Source: Promerops cafer (taxonomy: Eukaryota; Chordata; Aves; Passeriformes; Nectariniidae). From it: 64,000 nucleotides of DNA. Positions 44,771 through 56,750 of the stretch are shown one piece after another. The stretch covers positions 893,425-957,424 of the forward strand of contig VZSE01012296.1 of assembly GCA_013398275.1 (NCBI GenBank). The letters run 5' to 3'. Below the pieces are notes generated by a model, which ran no database searches, had not been told where the DNA came from, and was given only the letters and a program-made list of their open reading frames with translations. Positions within the stretch are counted from its first letter, which is position 1, and each line of letters begins with the position of its first letter. The translations under genes and the position numbers were made by a program.

Positions 44771-47700
44771 ACGTATCACCTAAGCACTTCTAGAATGTCT
44801 GAAGTACAAACATTAAAACAAAAGAAAGGAAAAAAAGGAAAAAAAAAAAGAAAGAAAACCAAGACACTTTATATGGCCCTGCACAGACCTAGGGAGCCAA
44901 CACACTGCACATCTCTTGGCGGTCGGGGTCAGGCGAAGGATGGGAAACAATGAAACAAAGTTGAACTTGTTTTTCTCATGCATATGATTTCCATTATGCC
45001 TACAAATATGGACCCTTTTTCTGTCTCAACTTCTCAATCCTTGACCTCTGTTTACACAGACTGAGGGTACTAATGTCAGAAGGTTGTTTTCTCCTGTAGT
45101 TCACTGCCCAGACTTTTGACAGAACAATCAATTTGTTGGTCAGAACAGAGTCCACCTAGTAATCAGCGACTGGTGTGCGTTGCAGAGATTTCAGCATCAG
45201 TTTGCACAACTTGCTCATTGTTTCATGAAGGACGATTTTTTTTCACCTACCACTGTTTGCCAGTAGACAGAACGGCATGAAAAGGGTCCATAGCAATAGC
45301 AACAATAGCATTATAATATATTACAGGGTAAATGGGCATGAAGACTATATATAGCAAAAGAGATATTGTTTATATATTGTTTTAATTAATATAAAATGTA
45401 GTTACTGGTATAGCTTTTCTTGTTGAATTGATAAGGCACTTTCATTTTGCACCTTTTTCTTTAAATTAAATGCTAGCGTGTTCATTGTTGTGTTGCATGT
45501 GCACCAGAAATTCAAGTTTAACTGAAAAAGGTTTGGCAGGTACTGGTACATTGGGAGGTATTTATGCTGCTGTTTTCCATGTTACGTTTAAAGAGAGGCT
45601 GGTCATATCCTGAAATGGTTGCAGATTCTTTTAAAGAGTTGAAAAATAATGACAATTTTCTACATTAAAATAATCTTTTCAGAAGTTAAATTCAAAGGTA
45701 CTTTTATTTTCAAATCTTTCAAACCTGGATGTTTCAAAGTCGAAAACCTCATTTTCAAAGGTTCTGATTTTCCACTGTCAGAGTTGAACTAATTAATTAC
45801 AGATCATTTACAAATGAGTAACACAGCATCTTTGAAAATCAGGATATTAAGTAGTGTATTCCTGCCCACCAGAAATCCAGGTTTGAAAGTATTTATTCAA
45901 GTCTGTATCTACAGTAAAAGTATGTATATGACATGCTTGCGGAAAAGTAATTTTACACATAATATTACATACTTTTATACTCCATATCGTAAACAATGCC
46001 TTCAAATGCCAAGCTGTAGCCTATCAAAATCCATAGGTTTGTCTTTGACTTCAGTGAGATGAGACACACTGACCCCTGTTCTTCCAGCATCCAGCAGTTC
46101 AGTTTCAGGGAGCTGAACAAAGTCTGTTCTCTCCTTGTTTAAAAAGACGCACTTTAAAGTTGATCAGATGGGGACAGACTAAGAAAGGAAAGGCACACTG
46201 TTGCTAGAAAGCATTAGTCTGTACTCAGTACAAACCTGGAAATCATTAGTATCAGAAACCTGCATTCTGTAATTCTGATTCCTGTATTGCATAACCAACC
46301 AATAAGCTGAATCTTGCAGTGTTATTAATTACCATTCCCTTCAGGAAGAATTCTATCTCTGAGCAAAGCTGGCAGTAAATGTAGTTCTGAAGGAAGCAGA
46401 TTCATATAAACAACATCACAAACTGTGGCTGTTGGAGCCAGAGGTGTATAATTGGGTTTGGATGAGATGAAGATGCCTAACTGGATGCCCTGTAGGCCAT
46501 CACAAATGCAGTTTTGATGAAGTACCTAAGAAAAAGCTGGGAACATAGAAAAATGAAAAGAAATGAGACAGAATGTGCCCTACTGCTTTAACTTCCAAGG
46601 GTAAAAAATGTCTTATATATGTTATAGTTGTTGAGAAGTAACAAGTGAATAGAAGCACACCGAAGCCTAAGTATTTTAAAAAGGAGAATCAGATCAGCGG
46701 GTTCTTATTACCAAAATATAGGTTTATTCTATGATTTGAACATGTTTCCTTTGGGGTCAAATTGAGACATTTATCTATGACATTTATTAAAAATGTTCCA
46801 GTCTAGCACATCAGGGAAGGTTACAGCTATCACTCATCTCTAGGCTTTGAAAGGAGGGCGAGAGGAGAGCATCACACTTCCTCCTCAGAGCAGTGTGCCC
46901 TGGAGTGTGGGAGGGGAACACCTGCAGTGCTGTGAGCACTGGGATGGAGGCAGGAGAGGGCTTTTGGAAAAAGTCCATAGAGCTGTCTTTATCCTGCTCC
47001 ATTCTGCCTGCTCCTGAAGAGGTGGCTCACAGCCCAGCACATGCTCTCTCCACTCCCACTGAAACACTTCTCCTAGGATCATTGTTTACTTTATTGGAGT
47101 AACTGGCACGATATGGCACTTGCATTCTAATGTGTGTTTCTATTTTTGAAGCACCCCTTTAAACTAACAAATGTTTTCTGAATGTGACCAGCCTTAGGTG
47201 CTAGTCCTGTAAAGATCAACTAAACTTAATCTCAGTGTCAACTAATGAATAGTGAAGTAAGACCTGTACTTTTTTAGAGATACACCTCCTACTTCTGACC
47301 ATGTAGACTACCAGGCAAAATATTTGGGGATTAGTTTTCAGTCACATCCTGTTCTTACCTTTTCATGATGAATATTAGTACTTTACCAGGCATCTAGGTG
47401 CCAGTGGTTTTGTTTGGAATCTGTTTAGCATATTTACGTTCATAAATCATTGACAATATAAGTCTTGGAGCATTTACTAATAAAATATATAACGATAAAA
47501 AAGTTTCAAATAGGGCCTTAGCTGAGAGTGATCTTCCAGGTCAGAAAATACTGTCGTTTTTGTTTGTGGGAGCTTATGTGTACTGGGACCTTGTTAAATC
47601 AGGCTGAACATACACACCCCAAGTAACTCTGCTTTTCTGGTCACAGTTAACAGCCACTTGGCAATAGAGTATAATTTTTGGGTTGCTCATCATGAAGAGG

Positions 47701-48470
47701 GGAAAAAACAGCAGATGTACTAAGACACCTGTTGCCAAGGAGGTTTTTATGCAAGGGGACTCAGAATAACACCAGCGTGGCTGTTCAGAGATGGCCATGT
47801 AAGAACCCAGCGCAGCAGAGGAGATGCCCTCTGCAAAACCCCTGGGACTGTGGCCTGGTATCAGATGATCAACCAGTTAAAAAACACTGGAGGTCAGTGG
47901 ATATTCACATGAGTATTTTCATCATCTGCCCAGTTCACTACAAATAAAAACACTAGGATAGCTGAACATAATATTTTAAGTTTTGATGACCTAGTCCTTA
48001 GAGTCTGCAAAGATATTTTCCTTGGGAGTTAAATCTATCCCTGGAGATGATTTCTGGCTTTCTAGGAAAAGCTACTAGACTATACTGTCATCTGAACCAC
48101 CCTAATGTATGTCATCACCTCCAGCATTGTTTGACGTATGGAATTAGGTAACAAGGGAGGCTGTTTTTAAGTTTGGTTGTTCTTTATTAGCTTATCTTAG
48201 TATGAATACCAAGATATCTGTCTATGTGCACCTGTGTGTGTGTGAGTCCGTTGTGTGCGCACATGAGTGTATGCGTGGGACATGTGAGCGGCTGCTTCTA
48301 GGCTGTTAAGTGTCAATGGAATAAAGAAAATGTATTCAAAATACTTAAGTCAAAAATAGAAGGTGGTAAAAAGATTTATTCTATACAAAGCCTTGTCTGG
48401 ACCACTTTAGAGAGACTTCTATTTTTTTAACCCTTCTATAAATGTTTGATGGCACTTGAAATATTCCTGC

Positions 48471-48476
48471 AATAAA
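48471..48476 (+). terminator. Candidate proximal poly(A) signal
   Basis: AATAAA is followed within 30 bases by an A-rich run in the genome, so cDNA evidence from internal priming must be treated with care. It would give a 3.7-kb 3'UTR. Confidence 0.35.
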
Positions 48477-49089
48477 ATGTGATTTGTGTAAACATTAAAA
48501 AAAAAAAGATTTTGTAATGTGAAACAATGAAAGAAAGTAATGTAATTTTTCTAAAAAACAAAAAAAAAAACCACAAACGAACGAACTTTGTATTATTTTC
48601 TTGATGGAATTTGTCTATTTGTCTTTGGAAAACTTTTTATTTCATTGAATGTGCCATAGTAGAGGTGCGTTTTTCTTTTTCTTTCTTTTTTGTTTTTTAT
48701 TTTACATTTTAGATTAAAGGAATAGCTGTGTTCCGACATTCCAAAATGCAAGATGACATAGCAGTCATGATTAAAAGGTTTGATTAGTAAGCTTCAATCA
48801 TTGTTGCTTTTTTTGCACATGTTCTTCATTCCTCTACAGTGCAATATGTACATAGAGCACTTGCGGGTGTAACCTTGATCCCTCAGGGAAAAATACATAT
48901 TTGTACAGGATTTTTCTTTTTTTTGCCTTTTTTCTTTTCTTTCCTTTTTTCTTTTGTTTTTTTTTTGCTAAGGAATGTCGATTGAATCACTTGTCTGTTG
49001 TTGAGGGGCAGCCAGATAATAATCCTAAACCACTGTCACAAAACATTGATTGTTTAAATTTTGTGCCCTTTTATTATTTAAAAAAGAAA

Positions 49090-49095
49090 AATAAA
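49090..49095 (+). terminator. Candidate intermediate poly(A) signal
   Basis: AATAAA is followed by a T/G-rich stretch (ttattttctgacagttcttt, then gtgctgattggtg) of the kind found downstream of cleavage sites. It would give a 4.3-kb 3'UTR. Confidence 0.4.
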
Positions 49096-51419
49096 AGTTA
49101 TTTTCTGACAGTTCTTTGTGCTGATTGGTGAAAAAAAGGGTAAATAGATAAGCACCTTATGATTGACTTAACTGTGAATGACAATCCATCTCGTTATCAA
49201 CAAGAGAAGCCCTATCATTTTGGAGCTGGGGTTATAAGTCAGAAACTAATGTGCTCAGGGATCTTCTAAAACTCTTCAACAGGGTGGCCAGTACTGCTGG
49301 TGGAACAAATTACTTTTTAAAAAATATGCTAGTATTTCTTCCCTTCCCCCTGCCCCCAGGCACAAGAGAACTGGATATTTTTTTTAACTAAATGTTCTAT
49401 GCGTGCCTCATTCTCTTGCTCACTCTTGCAGTAGAGCTGCTTTTCGGTTGGTATTGTGCTCAAAACAGAAGTACTCCAAATAGGGCAAAGATTTTACAAT
49501 TACATTTTAGAAAATAAATGCTGACACACTAAATAAATGATTAAAATTAATTTCAGTACCCTCTGGACATTTTTGTAATGATAGGAATACTTTTCCAGCT
49601 GAAATTCAGTGTTCTGCAATAGAAAATGGCTTTTTAGTATTTAAATTATTATCAAAGAAAATGAATCAGTTTGTGAAAATACAGTAAGAATGAAAAGGTC
49701 ATGGTTAGGTTTCAGTAGTGAAGTCACAGAAAGGAACACAGATCTTCAGGAATACAAGAACAACACTTCAAATGTTGTCTGTTGTTGTTGCAGATGTTTC
49801 ATGGTAAAGGCAAAACCTGACTGGAAAGAAACACTGAGGCTGAAGAAATTTGCATATCTAATACATCAAATACAGCAATTCCAAGTGATTTTACAATGGC
49901 ACCAAAACCCAGCAATGTTTAGAAGTCTCCCAGTGCCAAACTATAGGATGCTGGAAGCCTGTCCCAATTAGCTCTGTTTTATGGCTTCACATTCTTTTGA
50001 AAATGCAAGTAGAAAAGCAAAGAAACAACTACAAACAAAATGAGCAAGACTTCAACACCTTGGTTACCTTGGAAGAGAGTGAATTTGATTTCTCCATCAA
50101 ATCTGTCTGCTTGGAAAAAGCCCCAGTTTTCTCATATTTTTGAGAGCTTTTTCACAGGTATACAGCTTCCAGTTGGTTACTTTAGATTGCTTAATAAATA
50201 GGGAAACCATACTTACGGTTTCACAAGCTGACAGTTGAGTTTAGCTTGGAATGGCTTTCCAAGGCAGACAAGCACTCAGCAAGTATGATCAGTAGGTGTT
50301 CTGGCATCTTCAGCAGAAGAGAATTCCTATTGCTGATCCACAGTGGACCCTATTCTTTACATACCTGTACATCAATTAAACACTCTTAGAATGGACAACC
50401 TATAAGATGTTTTAATTGTGTAGTGGGATGATCCAAGCATTACAGTATCTTTTTTTGGATTGGCATAGACAATCCCCAGTCTGTACTTGATGAACAAAAC
50501 AGGTTACACAGTGTAAGCTGTGCAAACAACGTGTATTTTTTTTCCCTAGACATTCCTAAACTCCTCAATGTAGATAAACCTATTAATATAAATGCCAGAA
50601 ACAGCATTTACTATACAATATTCAAAAATAATAAGCGATTTTCTCTTGAGTATGGAATTCTACCTGTGCTAGCTGATTCAGATTGCACAGAACATCTTTA
50701 TTTTCCCTAGCTGGAGAAACATAACTATTAGAATTATTTTTTAATTATTAATACTAATATTTATGACTTTTAAAGTTACATCCATTAATATATTTGAATA
50801 TTAGCCTCTTACTTTATTTTTGTTTAAATATTCCTGTCAGTTAATCATTTGGTGGAAATGAGGGCGAATGCATACAGATACCAAATACAACAACAAAAAG
50901 AAAAGTTTTAAAATGTAAATGAGTATTTATTTAAAAATCCTTGCAGTATGTGCTTTAATTCTAGTACTGTGATAATGGCTTGCTACATAATGCTAAGTCA
51001 CTGGACTTGAGGGGAAAAATACGTAACATAATATACAGTCTCTCTCTGGAACTTTATTCAGGTACTAAATAGAATTTTAACATCTAAACAGAAGCTGTAT
51101 TCTACCTTTTCCATCTAAAATGTTGCTGTTTGTATTTTTCTTTTTTGCCTTTATCATTGGTAGAATATAGCAATAACTTTATAGCAATAAGTAGGCTATC
51201 CAAATAAGAAACAAAACATGATAAAGGCTTCAGATCAATACTCATAGGCTCACTTCTTCTGCCACAATATTCACTTGTATGTCTTCCCTCATAATCTTAT
51301 TACTACTTCAAGCTGAACTTCACAATCAAGTTGTTCAACTTGATGTGTGACATCACACTTTGTTAACATCTGCATGTTTTCAATGTTCACATGTCCTATG
51401 TATACTTGTGTTCCTATGT

Positions 51420-51849
51420 TAGTGTTTCTCAAGGTTTCTGAAAGCACAGTCTCTGTGAGCTATATTTCTGCACAGGGCTCTCTGTGTTAGAATTGACTTA
51501 CGTTTCCTGGGGCAGGGAGTGTGCATCAGCTGGAATTATTGGCAGCATTTCCTAACTGAAGGAACCGAGCTGCTGCAGGTACTTGGGAGCTCTTCCGGCC
51601 ACTGCAAATGCAAAGTGTAGTCCCCAGCCGGCTCTTGGCAGCTCCTCCAGGCCGTGGGGCTGAGCTGCAGCTCCCGAGTTCCCTGCCCAGTGCACTCCTG
51701 TAGCCGGCACAAGTACGTGCTCCGCGCTGGAGAATCTGCACTTCACAAAGAACCGAGCTGGGTGTGCCTGGCAGGGTGTTTTGATCATAATCTAAACACT
51801 TGGGCGGCATTCAAACAACCAGTTGTGACTTTCGGTTTGAGAAACACTA
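51420..51849. mobile_element. Degraded non-autonomous hAT-like DNA transposon
   Basis: Exact 13-bp terminal inverted repeats bound the segment: tagtgtttctcaa at 51420-51432 and ttgagaaacacta at 51837-51849. Similarity extends inwards (ctgaaagcac on the left against the reverse complement ccgaaagtcac on the right). TIRs of the form (C/T)AGTG-TTCTCAA are typical of hAT-Charlie-type elements. The flanking 8-mers tcctatgt and ccctgaat share only four positions, so a target-site duplication is decayed or absent. The interior is GC-rich and has no transposase frame. It lies within the RORA 3'UTR. Confidence 0.6.
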
Positions 51850-54506
51850 CCCTGAATTACCCCACAAAGTCTTAATGTAGATGCACAAACTTTACAGGAA
51901 CTTGCAATCTGTAATGCTATCTATATCTAATGCAGAGAATTCATAAGCAATACAGTGAATTTTATTTCACAAAAAGGCATACGTACTGTACACCTTTTTA
52001 AATCCAAAATGTTCCTCATTTCTACATTGATTTAGAAACAAGTTACAGAACAGTGGTCGCTATTTGAAGTATTAGGACATTAACTGGCTGCTTCTTTATA
52101 TGTAACTGTATTGTCTGCCTGCTCCTTTTCTGGAGATGTGTTTTTGTATTGGATGTTTGGGCCAATGGGAGGCTTCAAGCTACAATGTATTTTCCCAGAT
52201 TAAATATATTTAACATATGACAAACCCCAGACAAGGCTTTTTAAAATGTATAAAGAACTGCAGTGTTAGGTGGTTTATTTGCAAACTGTTTTCAATGTTG
52301 TCCATTTTTATGGCACCTTTAACAATATTCTTGTTTCCAAAGTACAAAAAAAAGGTTAAAAATATTCTAGCCATAACTGAATGTCAAGCAATAAAAACAA
52401 ATGACTTTTTGTGCATAGATTTAAAAGAAATACAAGTTTTAGACATCTGCATGTAAATGCAATCTCTTGTTTACTGCTTTCTTAAACTTGAGCAACTGAT
52501 TCCTTATTTTACTACTAATTTAAGGACTTGTAATGGCCTGTAAACATTTTATCTTGCTCTATTCTTTCAACTCTAACTTCGTCTCTGCTTTGGAGTCATA
52601 ATATTTAATGTTGTTCTGCTCACCTCTATACAGTTAACTTTTTGCTTTCATTCTGTATAGATAAAATACTATAAACAGCCTACACAGTGCAAATATTTAT
52701 CTGTTTATCAAATACCACATTATGCTGTATAATATCTGTTTTACTATATAATCTATTTTAGACATAGCTGTTTAGAACTAGAGTGTGCTATTTTTGTGTT
52801 TTTCTGATGTGTGGTGCTAGATAAGTTACTTTTGTGAACAAAAACAAACAAACCCCTTTTATTCCTAGACAATACCACCTTTGGGTCTTGTTAATTTCAC
52901 TGAGTATAACTATATATAAATATATATATTTGTGTATATATATATATACACCAACATATGCCCAACAAGTACCTGTATCAGAGTACAAGATTTGGGACAT
53001 GGTTTTCTCTTTAAATGCATAGTGTCATTATATAAATTATTCTATAGTATATTTAATAAGGAGAAAATTACTTCACCGGTACAGATACTTGATATCAAAT
53101 GTAGAATTTTTTTCTACATTATTAACATTATTAATTATTAATGTTATTAAAATTGTTCTGTCCAGCTTGTTATCCTTTCGGTTACTAAAACAGTCTGCCT
53201 GTATTGTATCAAAAATAAGAAAAACATCTAATCTGCCAGTATAAAATAATTACAACATGCTGTCTGTCTGAAAGGGAGGTAGTTATTTGGCTTGTTGGGA
53301 GAATTCTATCCTGTTGTTGCATTGGAAGTCTATAGATGTTATTCTGCTGGGTGCCTTCCTGCCTCCTCACTTTAAATAGGACCTGTACACACTCAGACTG
53401 CGGATGTTACTGGGCCATGCCTACACACTTAACTCCAGTTACTGTAAATAGGAATGTTCTGTAAATCTGCCGTGATAGATGGATGGCTAAATTCAGTCCC
53501 TGGATATGCTTTATACACCATGCATACATATCCAAGGACAGCCAGTAGCAACTAAAGTTAATTAAGAAGTGGAATTTGCAACGTTTTGTCAGGTATGGGG
53601 GTTTTGTTTTTATTTTTTCATGTATACCTTAATTTACATAGTCATATACCCTTCAAAATATTCCTATCCCTTGTTCCTTTCATTCTAGATATTGTTTTCA
53701 TGTTCATTCTTAAAAACTGATGGATATCAAATATCTAACTAAGGAGGTAATTAACCTTTTAAATATTTATTAGAATTTTTCTGTAATATTACTGAATTTA
53801 TAAGATCTTTAGCAAAGATTTTTGAGCAATTTATTAATAACAATGTTTCTGTTTACTGCACTTTTTGATAATAGAAGGTAGTGAATTTTAAAGCCATGGT
53901 TCTTGGCTTCCATGCACTGCTTTTATACCCTCAATCCAAGGAATATATATATATAAATAATTTTTTTTAAACAGCAAACATACTGTTGACCTAAAAACAA
54001 AAACAAACTTTACTGCACCATGGGTATATTTTCGTAAGTGGAATGTTTAACTGCAAACACTATCAGGACAATTATAAAAACCTCTTGAAGCTACAATCTT
54101 ATTTAAATATAAGCCATGACAATTTTGTTTTCCCTTCTTGATTTAAGTCACCTTTTGATATTTTCAAAGAGAAAAGGACTCACTCTTAAATTTGTACGTA
54201 CCAACCTATACGTAACGACAGGAACACATTCTCCCTATTGTTTTAATAGTTTGATATATTTATGCAAAACCATTTGGTTAACATTTATCCTCCCTCTTTA
54301 CTAAATGTTCAACATACCAATGCCAGAATAAATGCTGATTACAAATATACATCAGATTGAAGATAAAGCACACAGACTTAAAAACCTCGTTGAGTGATAT
54401 GCTCAAATTTCTGTAAATACACACAAGTTTAATGCAATTATACTGTACATGTAAATATGTGCTGTCTGTTATGTGTACAGTATGTATAAATTCCTTTTCT
54501 AGCCAC

Positions 54507-54512
54507 AATAAA
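54507..54512 (+). terminator. Candidate distal poly(A) signal
   Basis: AATAAA in the context ccacaataaaatgtaagcc, 350 bp before the final candidate. Confidence 0.35.
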
Positions 54513-54859
54513 ATGTAAGCCATCAAGAGGATGTGGTATTGTACTAAACCTTTGCTAATGATCTTTACCCAATCACTTCACTTTTCCCTTCCATAGACCT
54601 TTCCAACTCACTCTTAACGATAGCCTGCTTATATTCAAGTTTGTTATTTTACTCGGTCCCGAAAAGGTATTTTGATTCATTTTGTAAATATGACTGTAAA
54701 AATAAGAGATTTAATGTTGTCTTTTAAATACTCCAATTTTCATTCTAATATGAATGTTGTTATATTGTACTTAGAAACCGTACCTTTAATATTACATTAC
54801 CTTTATTAAGTGCATTGAACACATCGATTTTAGATGTGCTTTATGTACTGTTATCCTGT

Positions 54860-54865
54860 AATAAA
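54860..54865 (+). terminator. RORA: Likely main distal RORA poly(A) signal
   Basis: AATAAA sits in gttatcctgtaataaaactt and is followed by a U/GU-rich element (tgtcttaatgtttttgtcag) about 30-50 bases downstream, the usual arrangement for a strong cleavage site. The next AATAAA downstream on this strand (56337) lacks such context and lies close to the ICE2 promoter. Confidence 0.6.
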
Positions 54866-54885
54866 ACTTCAGCTTCTAATGGAAA

Positions 54886-56750
54886 AATCTGTCTTAATGT
54901 TTTTGTCAGTCGCATCTTCCTTGTTTTTCTGAATTATGGTTTATTAGGTTTATTCCTTAAGGAATGCACTGATACAAAATTAGGCTACACGTATATTAGA
55001 GCTGTTTTAGCACGTACATCCCTTTTTGTTCAGCAGCAGGGAAACAAGATGACCCCCAAACACCTTTCGGCCAACAAGAGCTTTAAACCTTCTCAGAATG
55101 AATGTGGATTAATATAGCTTCCCTCTCTTTGAAGGTGGCTTGTTTGAAATCACAGTTCACTACATCAAGTGCAAAATACAAGAAATTCGGCACAAAACCC
55201 TCCCAGTGAACTCTTCCAGCAGAAATACTACTTCAGGGCAGATCTAAATGAGGATTTGGGTATCAAAATTGAAGTTTTAATACAATGTAGGCATCAAAAG
55301 TCAAAGGTGCAACTCCCTTCTGCTGTGCTAACTTTGGCAATACCTGAATGTGTCAGCAGCATGCTTGGTCTTAGGATTTCAGACATATGAAATTCTCCTT
55401 CTGCACCTACTCAGAAATGCCTCAGTCTTGACAGAGCTTTTAACAGCTCAGTATTTATATGCCTGACCATGATCCAGAAATAGATTCTAGCATTCATCTT
55501 TGAAGCACTGTATCTGGAAGCAGCCTTCACCTACAGATCAACTCTATAAAAAAAGTAGTGTAAGTGATAACTCTTAGAACAGTAGCACTAAGCAGTGCCA
55601 TGTGTTCTACAGCAGCTCCATGTCTACAGCAGTCAAGACACTGAAAACACAGATTTAATTTTCTTATCCTCAGGACATGATTCCTGCCCAGTCTTCCCAG
55701 TCACAGCAGAGTTCCTAACCACCCAGATACAGGTTAGGGAACAGCTTTATAAAGAACGGTATAGTTCTATATAGAACACAGAAATTTTTCTGAAGTGAGA
55801 CAAACTGAAGACTCCCTCCTGTGCGTGCCCATAAGGAAAGCTAAACTGTATGTTAGGAGGTGGTGGGTTTGACCTCTGATTATTTCACAGAACCACAGAA
55901 TTGCTGAGGGGGACTGGGACTTCAGAGGTCCTCCTTGAGAGGGTTGCCCAGGACCGTGCGTAGCTTTTGAATATTTCCAAGGATGGTGACTCCAAAACCT
56001 CCCTGGGCAACTTGAGCCACTGTTTCATCACCCTCACAGTGGAAACCTGTTTCCTGATGTTCATGTTTATGTCATGAAGTACAAAGATCACCAGTAGGAA
56101 GTAGCACTATTTTATAAAAAAACAACAACCAGGTACTGCAGGTTTAAGAGAGATGCAGCCTGGAGTAGGATTTAAACTGCCACACTCAGCAATATAAGCA
56201 TTCTCATAATTCAGCTACAGAACTGTTACCATACCTGGGTTGGGAACTAAGATCACTCCTTACAAAGGGGTAATTCCACAACTAGGCTCTGGGTGGGTCT
56301 ATCCAGTGGGATAGACAACCTTTCTGCTTCTCTAAAATAAACAAATCAAAAGGGCAGAATTAAAATCACTGGCCTTAAAACTGATCTGCAAGTAAGCTGA
56401 AGATTTCCTTGTTGGGGTTTGGAAATCATTCTGAATCATCTTTGCGTTTCCTTGTATTTGTGTAATAGTGCCCCATTTTAATCACAGGACACCAAGCACA
56501 CATACTGCTCTCATCATTTCCCCATCTTTAGAGCAGTGACCGGCATCACCTTTTCTTGTAACACCACAAGCAAATGAGCCTTCATCACCCAGACCGATTG
56601 GTTCTGAGAATACCCGAATTCCATATTTTACCACACTGTAAAACCTGCCCATCAGTTAGAAAAGGGTTTGGGGCTCTGCTCACGAGAACTGAACCAGGGA
56701 AACTGAACCGCCTAAGACAGGAAGGAAGCTGGTGGACGCAGCTGCCTCTA
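54886..56750. other. Intergenic spacer between RORA and ICE2
   Basis: About 1.9 kb separates the presumed RORA 3' end from the CpG-rich ICE2 promoter. Only a CR1 fragment (55886-56085) is recognised. The tight tandem spacing means RORA termination occurs just ahead of the ICE2 promoter. Confidence 0.7.
55886..56085 (-). mobile_element. CR1 LINE 3'-end fragment
   Basis: Plus-strand text 'tttcacagaaccacagaatt', then 'ggttgcccaggaccgtgc', 'gaatatttccaaggatggtg' with 'actcc', and 'ccctgggcaacttgagccac' follows the reverse complement of the CR1 3' end. On the minus strand it encodes REVLESPSLEIFKSY, a common CR1 C-terminal motif. The fragment is about 200 bp long and antisense to both genes. Confidence 0.85.

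Larger units (their letters stand above)
1..54885 (+). other. RORA: RORA gene, 3' portion (shared exons of all isoforms)
   Basis: Coding exons, taking one copy of the duplicated exon: 23208-23293, 31411-31552 (or its second copy 33245-33386), 35050-35445, 38232-38353, 39584-39716, 40410-40517, 41900-42010, 43268-43380, 44606-44770. The total is 1376 nt, or 458 residues plus stop once one nucleotide from the preceding exon is added. That is exactly the portion of RORalpha common to all isoforms. RORA is a nuclear receptor that binds ROR response elements (an A/T-rich 5' flank plus AGGTCA) as a monomer and activates transcription, for example of BMAL1 in the circadian clock, and it acts in cerebellar Purkinje cells, lipid metabolism and Th17 cells (established for the family). 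Isoform-specific first exons lie upstream of the window; I looked for the short RORalpha4 first exon and did not find it. Compared with the human protein as I remember it, only about five residues differ, so the gene looks intact apart from the assembly duplication. Confidence 0.97.
44771..54885 (+). other. RORA: RORA 3' untranslated region (about 10 kb)
   Basis: No reading frame of note follows the stop. The sequence is A/T-rich with many ATTTA motifs, a purine tract (44818-44858) and T-rich stretches (48670-48705 and 48905-48967). Human RORA mRNAs carry a 3'UTR of roughly 9 kb (recalled), so an end near 54.9 kb is expected. AATAAA signals occur at 48471-48476, 49090-49095, 54507-54512 and 54860-54865, and they may define short and long 3'UTR forms. 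The stretch 51420-51849 is a degraded hAT-like transposon. TA-rich simple sequence occurs at about 52909-52950, and a GT-rich patch at about 48230-48285. The exact end is inferred. Confidence 0.75.
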
